In this document: positions 1 to 10,609 of the stretch, piece by piece
How positions within the stretch are numbered: position 1 is the stretch's first letter
Layout: each line of letters begins with the position of its first letter
Source of the DNA: Pratylenchus scribneri
Lineage: Eukaryota; Nematoda; Chromadorea; Rhabditida; Pratylenchidae
Length of the DNA: 64,000 nucleotides
Assembly (NCBI GenBank): GCA_030063045.1
Contig: JAQSEB010000087.1
Span: forward strand, 434,001 to 498,000
Reading direction: 5' to 3'
The notes under the pieces: model-generated
Databases searched by the model: none
Seen by the model: only the letters and a program-made list of their open reading frames with translations
Told to the model about the DNA's origin: nothing
Position numbers and translations under genes: made by a program

Positions 1-2066
1 AATTGCGCGGCCATTTCTATTTGAAGAAATTGCGCGGCCAAGACTATTTGGTGCAGTTTCAGTCAGGCAGCGATGTGAAATTCTATCAGGTTCACTTCGG
101 CCATATGAATATGAAAGTGAAGCGTGCTAGCCTTGTCCAAATTCTGGCTCAACCACCAATTACATTCGACCAATTTTTGCAAGACTATTTACCATCTGCT
201 GATGAGGTTTGAGCTGTAATATTAAATTTTAAAATTTTGGAATTAGCAAGCAACATTTTTTGCCAAATGATTTACACATTCTTTTGCCGTAAAATCGGTT
301 TTGCTTGGATAATTAGTTTCTGCTTGATCCTAGGCCCATAACGTTATATTCATTTTATTTAGTGCTTGTACCTGGACTCCATAAACCTTATATTAATTTT
401 ATAGAGCTCTTCAAGACGCGTCGATTGATATATAGTTTGTCATGGTTTGGCCTAAATTTAAGTTTTAAACTGTTTAAACCCCATTTTGGTTTAAAACTCT
501 TAGTTTTGAACAAAAAACTCCGACTAACTGAAAATTTTCACATAGATTGCTGATATTTGCTGTAATCATCAAACAAATTTACTCGTTGTCCTCCTTCATC
601 CAGGAGCTCTCATTAACGGAAAACCGGTAAAAACACAAAAAGCTAATATTTAATTTTTTTTTACTCGAAATCAGTTCACTGCGCCCGGTTTGCATGTTAA
701 ATTGCCAGAATCATTCCATCTCAAAATGGGAACAATGGCGGTAGTGAAACGTCAAATTGGTTTACAAGAAAGAGTCTCCATTACTATCACAAAAGAACAA
801 GACAAATTCAAAAAGTAAGTAAGAGCAAATTCTCAATAAGTTTGAAAATTCGCTAAAGTTGAAAATTACATAGTATTTTCGCCATAGAAGCAAGGAAATG
901 AACAAGCAAATTTAGGATTAGTATTATTATCCGGTTAGGGCCCACGTAGTTTTAGGTTTATGCTGTTTGTAGTTCTCAATTTCAGCATTAACAAATATGA
1001 TTGCTAAAAATATTGTATCCATTAATAGAGGATAGACAGAGCTGTGCCTAGCTCCGGCTTAAGCTCCGGCTCCGCTCCGAAGCTGGAGCCGAAGCTAAAA
1101 ATTTGAAAGGTCGGAGCCTGGAGTCGGAGCTAAAAATTTTAGGTGAGACTCCTGTTGACTTCGGTTTTTTTTTAGAAAAATTTTCTTTTTTAGATCATTT
1201 TTTATTAAATTTTCATTTTAATGAAGTGAAAATAATATTAATTTATTTGTGAAGATTAAATTTATACTATTTTTTAAAATTGTTTTCCAAAAAAAAGAGT
1301 CGAATCCAGAAAAATTTTTCCTGCTCCGTAGCCGGAGCTAAAAATTTGAAAGGTCGGAGCCCGGAGCTGGAGCTAAGAATAAGAATTATGAAAAGCACAG
1401 TTCTGGAGGATACTATTTGATAGAGAACGCTGAACCGTTATAAACCCTTAAAATTTTTCGATATTTTCAGCATACTTTTCACCCTTTTCATTATTTTTTT
1501 TCTTTTTTAAATATTTCCCTTTAATTAAATAGAAACCGGCGGCAATATATTTATTTGCTCTGGCAATTTCTCCCGTATGAAAGTGTAAAACCTGTACACG
1601 AAGAAATTCTGGCACAGCCACCAATCACTTTCACCAAATTCTTGCAAGAATATTTGCCATCTAAAGAGGTTTACGCTTATTTTTAATCATAAAATGGGTA
1701 GGATTTAAGAAAATAAGTTTTCATGGAAATATACTCAATAGAAAAGCAATTAGTAAGATTTTGGCATTTATATATATGTCTTAATTCCTTTAATTTTTCT
1801 CGTAGATTGACAACATTTTCCATTATCCAGCACAGAACTTGCTTGTTGTTACCCTGCATTCAGCTGCTTTTATAGAACCGGTAAAAACACAAAAAAAAAT
1901 GTAATATTTAAATTTTTTAAATCAACAGTTCGCTGCGCCCGGTTTGCATGTTAAATTGGATGAATCATTCCGCAAAATGCCATCAATGGCAATCGGACGA
2001 ATTTTAGAAACGGAACAGCGAATTGCTCTCAGAAATGAAGCTCTCAAAGGAAAGAATGTTTGGTAA
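1..2066 (+). CDS. Tandem FtsH_ext-like (m-AAA protease intermembrane-space domain) protein, 5'-partial
   Basis: Six exons are supported by splice consensus and consistent phase: <1-206, 546-626, 675-814, 1533-1668, 1806-1880, 1929-2066 (TAA). The exons form two copies of one three-exon module. Each copy reads QPPITF..FLQ.YLPS, then N-LLVV-LH, then F.APGLHVKL. The same module, at the same intron positions, recurs in the gene at 15786-18227, where it lies between two membrane segments. The pattern (F...YLPSG, I...., V.....G....G, a closing E/R-rich helix, V.I) resembles the intermembrane-space domain of AFG3L2/paraplegin m-AAA proteases. No AAA ATPase or M41 peptidase sequence follows, and the protein stops just after copy two. 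The donor GTAAGT at 815 and the phase of exon 4 support one fused gene rather than two; the alternative is two adjacent genes, the first ending with TAA at 816. Family assignment is inference from motif pattern; function is unknown. Confidence 0.6.
310..520. repeat. Half copy of the ATCGAGACGCGTCGA-core MITE family
   Basis: Lies in the first intron of the FtsH_ext-like gene. It has the family order: ACCTTATA, TTTTATAGAGCTC, AAGACGCGTCGATTGATATA, a TTTGTCATGGTTTGG stretch, then the TTTAAACC turn. The right arm is missing or eroded. Complete relatives occur at about 15169, 20035, 56870, 58965 and 60110. Confidence 0.6.
1035..1405. mobile_element. hAT-like non-autonomous element with GCTCCG subterminal repeats
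   Basis: The left end starts CAGAGCTGTGC (1037) and the right end is its near-perfect inverse GCACAGTTCTG (1395-1405). Both ends are flanked by GAGGATA (1028-1034 and 1406-1412). Iterated GCTCCG/CGGAGC motifs sit at both ends. CAGRG termini and 7-8-bp duplications fit hAT. It lies within intron 3 of the FtsH_ext-like gene and has no transposase. Confidence 0.6.
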
Positions 2067-3054
2067 AAATGAATTGAAAGAAGATGGAAAAATAAAATCG
2101 AAATGATGATCTTTGTTAATGTATTAATTTATTTATAATCGAAGAAATAATGGATCTTTGTTAATTTATTGATTTATTGATAATCGAAGAAATGATGATC
2201 TTTATTAATTTATTGATTTTCTTATTTTTGGGTCAACCCAAAAATCTATTCACCTATTCGAAAAAAAATTTACACTCAAAAGCCTACAAACATGTAGGAA
2301 GTAACCTCTACATTAATTTTTGTTTTATGGATAATAAATAATAGAATCATGTAGATTTTTCAATCAAGGAATCCCCATTCATTTTAATTAAAACCGTTTC
2401 GCTCAAAACCGGTTTAGACCATTTAAACGAGTTCATATCACGAAATAAACTCGATATTCGGATTCCCTTACCTCGTAAACCCCATAATACATATTTTTAA
2501 GTCGAAAATCGAAAATAAAAATTTTGGTCAAAAATAGGGGGTACCATACCAACTGCATAATTACCAAATCGAATACAAAATGTGGCAAAATTGCCCAAAA
2601 GCACTTTTTGGATTCAAAAACCAATTCAATTTATTTACATGCGCATGCGCTTATTTCCCTTGGTTGGTTGATCTGAAATAAAAATCTGAAATTTATTATT
2701 CGAATCTCAGCCATCTTTACTTAGGCAAAAATCGATTTGTCCATCGTCAGCAAATTCAAAATCTTCCTTTCTAAATCGGTTAAATAATGCTTGCGAAATT
2801 GGCCAAAATGCTCAATGGTAAAATAATCCATTTTTTTCGCGCGCATCTCCCTTAGTTTTAATTTGGGGGAAATATTCATTTTAAAAATAAAGTAAGCGAG
2901 GCGATAAAAACCATTTTAATTTCAAAATTACAAATAATATTTTCCATCCAAATTCTAAAGACAGCCCCAAAAGTAGTATATCATTTAATTTGTCAAAGCT
3001 AAAAAAAATTAATTGGTATAATTTAATTAGTCGTGGTAAAGTGTTACCACATTT
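2067..3054. other. Intergenic, AT-rich, no gene seen
   Basis: 3' flank of the first gene. Positions 2100-2220 hold about two and a half direct copies of a roughly 57-bp unit with ATGATCTTTGTTAATTTATT. A motif TTTCGCTCAAAACCGGTTTA at about 2398 recurs in variant form near 3560 and 3688. No convincing exon or RNA gene was found. Confidence 0.4.
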
Positions 3055-3332
3055 GCAGATGGCGGTAAAGCTGTTGAGGCATTGTTTATTGCATATTATT
3101 AAGCATAAAATTAGCTATAAAATGATATAAAATAGATTGGCCATTGTTGAATATTCAACGAGTTATGGCCAAAAAATCGTTTGTTTAATTAAAATTTTGT
3201 TTTTTATCCGTTTTTTGACCATAACCCATTGAATATTCAACATTGGCCAATGTATTTGATATCATTTTATAGCTAATTTTATGCTTAAAAATATGTCATA
3301 AACAATGCCACAGCAGCTTTACCACCATCTGT
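3055..3332. mobile_element. Foldback/MITE palindrome
   Basis: Two arms of about 120 bp (3055-3175 and 3215-3332) are inverted copies, with ends GCAGATGGCGGTAAAGC and GCTTTACCACCATCTGT. They share inner blocks such as CATAAAATTAGCTATAAAAT and GGCCA.TGTTGAATATTCAA. The outer flanks ACATTTGCAGA (left) and TCTGCAAATGT (right, twice) extend the symmetry. There is no coding capacity and no clear target duplication. Confidence 0.75.
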
Positions 3333-3767
3333 ACCAGGCGGTTTCGTCTGCAAATGTCGGGTCTGCAAATGTCGGTTAGCCCGGGATAAGCCCGACTGGT
3401 TAACATTTTTGGTGGTGTTATGAGTTTAAGCAATATATGAGTAGGTTAAAAAATGGCCGGTAATAGGAAAGCGCTATCGCGCTTTAAAAGTTTTCCAGTA
3501 TTGTAGGGTTTACTCCAGATTAGTAAATCCATTTTCGGCTTAAAAACCATCAAAATTCACTTCGCGCAGAACCGGTGTTTACACATCTAAACCATATATT
3601 TCTCATCAGCAGAAAAAATATTTTATTCAGAATCCCCCCATCCAAATCATCCTTTTTTTATATTTATAGATTTAAACCACTTTAACCCATTTCGCGCACA
3701 ACCGGTTTATCATATCGAATCCAAAATAAATAATTAATTTTTTGAATTTTATATAAAAATAAAACAA

Positions 3768-4226
3768 ATGTGGCAACAATTCGTAATTTGCATAATTTTG
3801 CTTGTTTATTTTCAACAATATATGTACGTCGAAAGTATGAAAACAAAAACTAAAAATAAAATACTGACGAGACAACATCAAAATTTACAACAAACAAAAA
3901 ATGGAAAGAGGCTATTTCATAAAATTCCGAGAATTGAAAATAACAAAATTATTGGCATAAAAATTGGTCGAATGAAGAATAAAGAATTATCGAAAGGAAA
4001 ACAGTCGAATAGATTTAATATGTCAATGTCCACGCAAGAGAAGCAAACATTTTACAATGAATGCTGCAAAATTTGTTGTGGCTCTGGCTCGAAAAAGGAA
4101 ATTAAAATGGATTCAAAGCGAGTGAAAAGAGGGTGGTCCTTTTGTAATAAATGTTTGATGGTGCTTGAATCTTATCCCTGCACACAATGTGGCTTCCAAG
4201 GTGGTCTAATAAAATTAGAACTATAA
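3768..4226 (+). CDS. Secreted basic protein with paired-cysteine (zinc-ribbon-like) C-terminus
   Basis: A single exon of 152 residues. Residues 1-22 form a clear signal peptide (hydrophobic VICIILLVYF core). Residues 25-90 are strongly basic, with K/R clusters that could act as nuclear targeting sequence. The C-terminal third carries CCKICCG, then CNKC, then CTQC: four cysteine pairs in a spacing that could bind zinc. The stop is followed by an AATAAATAAT polyadenylation-like sequence. No family was recognised. A signal peptide, no membrane segment, a lysine-rich body and a cysteine module are features of nematode secreted effectors, but that role is inference. An upstream exon cannot be excluded. 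Confidence 0.55.
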   Translation: MWQQFVICIILLVYFQQYMYVESMKTKTKNKILTRQHQNLQQTKNGKRLFHKIPRIENNKIIGIKIGRMKNKELSKGKQSNRFNMSMSTQEKQTFYNECCKICCGSGSKKEIKMDSKRVKRGWSFCNKCLMVLESYPCTQCGFQGGLIKLEL

Positions 4227-4671
4227 TTAATAAATAATTTTGAATGTTTAATGGGATAATTCAATCATTTTAAAAATTTAAAACAAAGATAAAAGAAAAT
4301 TGGCTTAAAATACAATATAAAGAAAATTTTTTGCCAATGTCGTGAATTTTGGTTTAAATTATTAATAGGGTCCGAATTTATATGCAAATGTCTATATTTT
4401 ATCCAAATGAGAAATTGTCGATCAAAAATGCAATAAATAATCGCAAAATTGCATATTTTTAATATCTTAGTAAAATTTGCATATTTTAAGAAATTTTTTC
4501 TAAAATTGCATATTTTTACACTTTTTCGTGCCCTAATTATAATTATTACATTTGAATTATTTTTCAAGAATTATTTTATCCAGCAATTCTTATAATCAAA
4601 TAAATTCACATTTTTTTTTCTGAATTGATCGAGTTTTTTTTTAAATAAAAAAAATTTGTTTGAATTTTCAG

Positions 4672-6495
4672 GCCCATCGTATGACTCGTCGAATATTTCG
4701 GATTGGTCCCAACCATCACATTATCCATCGGTCCATCAAAATTGGCAACAACCGAGTAGCCCGGATTTGTATCAACCACTACTATATCAACCAAGCATTC
4801 CGAATTTTAGCCAACAAGCATTTTATCCACAGTCCAGTTCGGCTTATCACCAACACGCTCCGAGTAGTTCAAACTGGCAACAACCATCACATTATCCATC
4901 GGACCATCAAAATTGGCAACATCCGAACATACCATATTTGAACCAACCACCATATTATCCACAGACCAATTTGGCTTATCACCAAAATCCCTCGAGCAAT
5001 TCATATTCGTCCGGTGGGACGAGTGGCGGCTCAGTTCCTGCCAATAGCGGTTGGTCCATCTAATGATTGGATTTTTAAAAACCGTTTATTAACTTTTTGA
5101 ATTAAATATTTATTGAATTTTTTAATTAAATATTTATTAAATTTTTGAATTAAATATTTATTAAATTTTTGAATTAAATATTTATTGAATTTTTTAATTA
5201 AATATTTATTAAATTTTTGAATTAAATATTTATTGAATTTTTTAATTAAATATTTATTAAATTTTTTAATTAAATATTTATTAAATTTTTGAATTAAATA
5301 TTTATTAAATTTTTGAATTAAATATTTATTTAATTTTAGTAATAACAGTGAATGGAAATGAATATAATGTTGTTGAAGTATTGGGACGGAGCACTCATAA
5401 AGCGGTAAAAATTTTACTTCTAATTATAAAATGAATTTATTGAAAATTTTCTATCCAAGGTTTATCATGTGAAACGAAACGGCCATTCATATGCGTTGAA
5501 GAGAGGAGTGAAAGAAACTGAAATTGAAGCCATACGAGAATGCCAAGGAATAGGTGTTATTGGATATATCGATAGGTCGGTGAATTCTTTCTAATAAATT
5601 ATAGAGAAAAGGTTTTTTGCCGAGAGATTGTTCTTATATTAATTTTTGCTAACTTATATAAAATTCGCAATCCTTATCTGAAAACTACATAAATTCTGAA
5701 TATCTATATAGAGTCAATGAATAAAAATTTTATTATAATAAAAATGTTTTTAGTGATGAATCTGGGAGTTTGGTGATGGAAATGGATGAAAAATCTCTAG
5801 CCGAAGCATTAGAGCATAAAAATTTGTATGGACCTATTCATGCTGGAATAATAAAAATTCAACTCGAAAAGGGGTTAGAAACAATTCACAATGCAGGTTA
5901 TTAAAATAATGATAACAAATTAGACAATATTTTTACATATACTAAATTTTGAATAAACCTAGATTATTTATATTATATTTGGTTCTAATAAAAATTAATT
6001 TAAAAATATATATATTTGTATTTTTTTTTATCTTTTATCACATTTTAAGGCTATGTTCATCGTGATTTGGACGTATTAAATGTGATGTTTTTACCAGGAC
6101 CAATCTTAAAAATTACTGACTTTGGAGAAGCTATTAAATCGACAAACAGTGAAGTATGTTTTCGAATTATATTTTTTAATTAATTTTTTTATTTATTATG
6201 CTCCAAATTATGAAATCTACTAGTATCAATTTGGTTAGGATAGGACCAACTCTTTTTGGTTATAATAAAATTAAATTGTAGGAAAATTGATTTTTATTAG
6301 TGCCAAATAATAAAACCTATTTTTATAATATTTAATTCTAAATAATTTTGTATTATTGCTTCATTATATAATTTTAATTTCAAAAATAATTACTAAATAT
6401 TAAAAAAATTAAAGGATCGTAACTTTGATAGAAGATTGTTAGTAAGTCTAATCCAACGGATTGAACAAAATTTCTATGGTAATGATAGTAATTGA
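4672..6495 (+). CDS. Protein-kinase-like gene with Q/P/S/Y-rich N-terminus and shortened C-lobe
   Basis: Exons 4672-5049 (5' end uncertain), 5340-5404, 5460-5575, 5754-5896, 6050-6153 and 6415-6495 (TGA) join in consistent phase. The first exon encodes low-complexity repeats (QPSHYPS, HQNWQ, YHQ). Kinase signatures follow: VVEVLGRSTHKAVYHV as a degenerate glycine loop; YALKR with the ATP-binding lysine; an EIEAIRE alpha-C glutamate; hinge LVMEMDE; catalytic loop HRDLDVLNV; and DFGE. The catalytic Asp and Asn and the DFG Asp are kept, while the usual loop Lys (HRDLK) is Asp. After DFGEAIKSTNSE only 26 residues remain, so the activation-loop APE motif and helices F-I of a normal C-lobe are absent. 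It may be a divergent or degenerate kinase. Joining the Q-rich exon to the kinase rests on phase and a GT donor at 5050; otherwise that exon ends with TAA at 5061 as a separate gene. Confidence 0.6.
5090..5338. repeat. 24-bp AT-only tandem repeat
   Basis: About ten copies of an ATTAAATATTTATTAAATTTTT-type unit, inside the proposed first intron of the kinase-like gene and ending at its acceptor TTTTAG. Confidence 0.9.
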
Positions 6496-7624
6496 AGCAA
6501 TGCGATGTCCATTTACAAAAATGCGGAAAACAAATGGAAATGTTAAATACTAAAACAAATGTGAAATAAATTCTGAAGAATTCCACACACATTTTTATAT
6601 CAACAATATTTTTTTTCAGACAATTTCACAAACTTTTATCTTATTTGTCCATTAATTTTTGTTTTTTTTCCTTCGGCCAGCCTTCCATAAATTTTGCTCC
6701 GATATCCCATTGCATTTCAAAATTTTAACAAAATTGATAGATTTTTGGTTGAAATTGAAACGAGTTACCTTGACCCGTTGACTAGTGCCAGTGCGACATA
6801 ACTCCGTGTTATTTAATGATATTAAACAAAAAATCATACTTTATATTTATTTTAAATTTTTTGCTTTTTTATATCGATTTATAACCTTTTTCAAAAAATA
6901 GGAAATCCGGCCCGGAAACCGGGTCTTTGACCTGGATTTACCTGGTTTTTCAAAAACCCGAGTTCCCGGGCCCGACAAATCTGAAAAACCGGACTCTAGT
7001 AAATATTCCTCGCGGATTGTCTTCATTTTTTACTCTCTTTTCTCTTGAATTGGAATTGTAAAGGTTTAAGAAAATTGTCTAATAAGGCAAATATTTAAAT
7101 TATTATTTGCTATGGAAAAATAAAAATGAAAAAAAGGGATAATTTTTTCCATATTTTGAAAATTTGCCAAGGGCTTTAATATATTTCATTAAAAATTTAA
7201 TTTCTCTATTATATTGTTTGATTTATATTTGTAATTAGTAATTAAATTTAGGGCATAGCGAATATTTTTCTCTGGGAGATTGGAGTTTGTTTGGGTTATC
7301 TTCGGCGGGGAACTAATTGACTAATGATGAGCAATGCCCAAATTTATAGAGGACATTTCCTTGCGCATCTTTCATTCATTCATTCTTTTTCCTTTTCTCA
7401 ATCCATTCAATTGGCTTGGCTTTTTATCGACTTTTTTTTGCATTTTCTATATTTTAGCGATTAGATGAAAATTAAATATAAAAATTTTGTCAAATTAAGC
7501 ATTATTTTAGTCATAAATTTTATTAATTATCATATTTATAGATTACCGAAATTTTCCATATTTGATAATTTTCTATTTTCTATAACAGAATCTACTATTT
7601 CGAGAAGGATTAATTTGGAGAAAA
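6496..7624. other. Intergenic; GC-rich palindromic patch and FLYWCH-like gene promoter
   Basis: Positions 6898-7002 hold a GC-rich patch of CCGG/CCCGGG words (GGCCCGGAAACCGGGT, TTCCCGGGCCCG) in AT-rich surroundings, probably a small decayed palindromic element. Positions 7390-7440 contain CAATTGGCTTGGCTTTTTAT, shared in inverted orientation with the flank of the paralogue near 12360-12400, so this is duplicated upstream sequence. No other gene is evident. Confidence 0.45.
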
Positions 7625-9725
7625 ATGAATATGAATGCTCGCAAAAATAAAAATATTAATTTTGATAATAATGGTAAAATTTAAATTAAATTTTAAATTC
7701 AGTAAATATTTTAATTAGATGATGACAAGACGGAAGAACAAATGGATGACAAAGAGGATGATGGAGATGTCACTGATGATGATGAAAGTGAAGAAGAAGA
7801 TGATGAGGATGAACCCGACTTGATGGATAATTCGGGAAAATGTTGGGAATTTGCCAGCAAAATTGTGGATGAAAAACATTTGAAGGAATGGTGCCAAAAC
7901 AAAATGGGTGGAATGATTGTTGGAAAGGAGGAAAAATTGACTCGACAATTCCATTGCCAAATCAAAGAATGCCAATTCAAGGAAATTTTTTTGAAATCAT
8001 GTTCAATTGTTTACACACGAAATAAACATAATCATGCAGTGAAAAGTGCGAGAAATAGTCCTCGGAGAAAGGAAGAAAAAGTAAGGATAAGGAATTAAAA
8101 TTTATTAATACATCTAAATTAATTTTCAAAAATATAATAAATTTACAAAAGACATACAAATGATTTACTTAAAAAATTAATCTTTGGAAAAATTTTTTAA
8201 ACTTTATTCTTAATTCACATTCCAATGTTGCCAAATTTATCGAGTTGATTCTATTATACATTTTTTAGCATTTTTAATTACCTAAATATAGCATTTATTT
8301 CTTTAGATAAATCCGCCCTCCTCATCAGCAATTGGACAAAATTATGTTGATAAATATGGCAAATTGTGGATTTTTCATGCCAATGTTGGCAAAAATATTT
8401 CTAATGAAATATTCCGCACCAGATTTGGCTTTACTGAACTTCATAAAAATAATCCAACTTTAAATTTACATTGCCAAAAGGCTAATCCCAATGGTGGAAG
8501 ATGCCCAATTAAGGGAATTTATTTGAAATCAAATGGATGTTTGTACACGAGAGGAGAACATGAACACTCGAAAAGAGGAGTAATTTGCCATGGGAAATTA
8601 GTATTAGCTATTAAATGTGCATAAAATTATAGAAAATACCAGAAAATTTTGACGAAAATTATGTGGATCATCTTGGTAATATCTGGAAATTTGACAAAGA
8701 AATTGGCAAAAACATTGAAAGAGAAAATTTTTTAAACAAATATGGCTTCGGCAAAATTGCTACAAATGTATCTGGATTTTATTTGCGTTGCCAAAATGTT
8801 AATCCCACTGGTGGAAAATGCAAATTTGCTCTCATTTATTTAAAATCAAATGGATGTATATACACTCGGGGAGAACATAAGCATGCGCTTGCAGAAAAGG
8901 TGAGTAAATACCCTAAGAAATGAAATCGTGATTTTGGGTATAGTTACTTTATGGGTGCCAATTTTTTGTCGAAAGATTTACATTCTTTTGCCGAAAAATC
9001 AATTTTTTATATCTTTTTTATGCTTAATTATAGACCCCCAGACCTTATTCCACCCATTTTATAGAGAGCACATCGAGACGCATAATTTGCCTGGGTTTGG
9101 TTCAAAATTAAAAGAGTTAAAAAAGCAAAAAGCAAAATATGGTTTAGACGGTTTAGTACTTTTAAGTGTGGCCAAATCCCGACAAACTGTAGATAATCGA
9201 CACATCTCGATGTGTTAAAATGGATATGAAATTTTGGAGGTCTGGGATCAAGCACAAAATGTGATTTTTCGACAAAAGAATTTATTCTTTAGGCAAAAAA
9301 ATGTTTCTCAAATTTTATTTTTGCTTAATTTCATTTCTAAATACAAAAAAAATCCAAATACCATATATCTAAGCAATGATAAATGATTTAATGGAAAACT
9401 TAATAGAAGAAACATTGCAGTATAATAATGCTATAAATGAGATCATTAATTGACTTTTTTACTTAAGAACCCTATACCGAATGTTGGCGATGATTTTGTG
9501 GATCATGTTGGCAAAACATGGCCATTTCATTCAAAAATTGGCAAACAACACATTCCAGATGAGATTTGGCGCAACAAATTCGGCTTTAGATCAGTTCAAC
9601 GATACAAACGAACATTCAATTTGTATTGCAAAAAGATTATTAATGGAAAAGAATGCCAATTTAAAGGAATTTATGTTAAGGAGAATGGATGTTTATATAT
9701 TCGAGGGAAACATGAGCACAAATAA
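7625..9725 (+). CDS. Protein with four FLYWCH-like zinc-finger repeats and acidic N-terminus
   Basis: Exons 7625-7673, 7719-8080, 8307-8579, 8633-8899 and 9468-9725 (TAA) keep phase and encode about 402 residues. The short first exon (MNMNA...) is confirmed by the paralogue at 10610-11456. A D/E-rich stretch (about residues 17-48) precedes four modules. Each has G..W.F..KIG, a basic/aromatic linker, a Cys pair 4-9 residues apart (CQIKEC; CQKANPNGGRC; CQNVNPTGGKC; CKKIINGKEC), then IYLKSNGC.YTRG.H.H with the final His-x-His. This C-C-H-H layout fits FLYWCH/WRKY-GCM1-type DNA-binding fingers, often linked to transposase-derived regulators. There is no signal peptide, so a nuclear DNA-binding role is inferred. 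Each of modules 2-4 occupies one exon bounded by phase-0 introns, an easy route to duplication. The last intron (8900-9467) carries a MITE. Confidence 0.7.
8930..9310. mobile_element. MITE of the ATCGAGACGC-core family, TTCTTTTGCCG subtype
   Basis: In the last intron of the FLYWCH-like gene. Arms: ATTCTTTTGCCGAAAAATC on the left, CGACAAAAGAATTTATTC on the right, with TAGACCCCCAGACCTTAT/AGGTCTGGGATCAAGC and the core ACATCGAGACGC/CACATCTCGATG in between. No coding capacity. Confidence 0.7.
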
Positions 9726-10609
9726 AAAGCGATTCAATTAAAAACCCATTTAAATCTAAATTTTCCTATTCCGATTTAAAATTCCTAATTTAAATTAGTT
9801 TTTTTTCCCATTTTACACGAATATCAAGCTTAAAATTTTCGCTAAATTAACAGATAAAATTATAAAAATAATCCAATTCTAATCCCCCTCATTTTCTTTC
9901 AATTAATTGATTCGTAAATCCAGCATTTAATTAATCCCAATTGATGTTTTCTATTGGTTGAAGAAGCATATGGCCGAAATGTTAACTGCTGAGTATTGCG
10001 ATACTGAATTTGATGATGATAATTAATAATGAAGAAGATGAGGAATAAAATTGATTTCGATGATGATAATTGATAATGAATGATGATTAAAAATCTAAAA
10101 AAAATGATTTTATAACTTAAATATTTCCAATGTTCTTCAATCTTTATCAAATTTATCATCAATATTTATTATTTACAATATTTTATAATGTAAAATCACT
10201 CGGATAAAAGAAACGAATAATTTTGTATAGTCAGTTTATTTTTTAATTGGTTAGTAACCATATTATTGATGAAACTTTTTTAAAAAAAAAAGGTTATATT
10301 TTACCTAAAATTTATTCTCAATTTTAAAATTTAATTTTATTAAAATGAAATATGAAAACTTTTGAGTAATTCCATAATTTTATTTTTTCTATTTTTTCCA
10401 AAAATTTAATTTGTAATTCAAAAATGTTCTAAAATTGATAAAAATCGGAAAGCATATTTTTATTGCAATTGAAAAATGAAATAAAAAGCAGAAAAAATTT
10501 ATTAAAAATTGAAATAGATTTGCAATTATAAAATAAATAAAATAATATAAAAAATAAATGAAATGGATTTACAAAGAATTAGGATTTTTAATTTAATTCT
10601 AATTAGTAA
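9726..10609. other. Shared 3' intergenic region of convergent FLYWCH-like genes
   Basis: About 0.88 kb of AT-rich DNA between the convergent stops. Positions 10005-10090 repeat GATGATGATAATTGATAATGAA-like units. No exon, RNA gene or element ends recognised. Confidence 0.4.

Noticed and set aside
1528..2066. Treating the second FtsH_ext-like module as a separate gene
   Set aside because: No start codon or trans-splice context before 1533, and a GTAAGT donor at 815 joins it in phase to the first module; the alternative is noted in the feature.
4660..4941. Alternative frame MNFQAHRMTRRIFRIG over the Q-rich exon
   Set aside because: The repeat structure (QPSHYPS, HQNWQ) and a frame compatible with the kinase exons favour the other reading.
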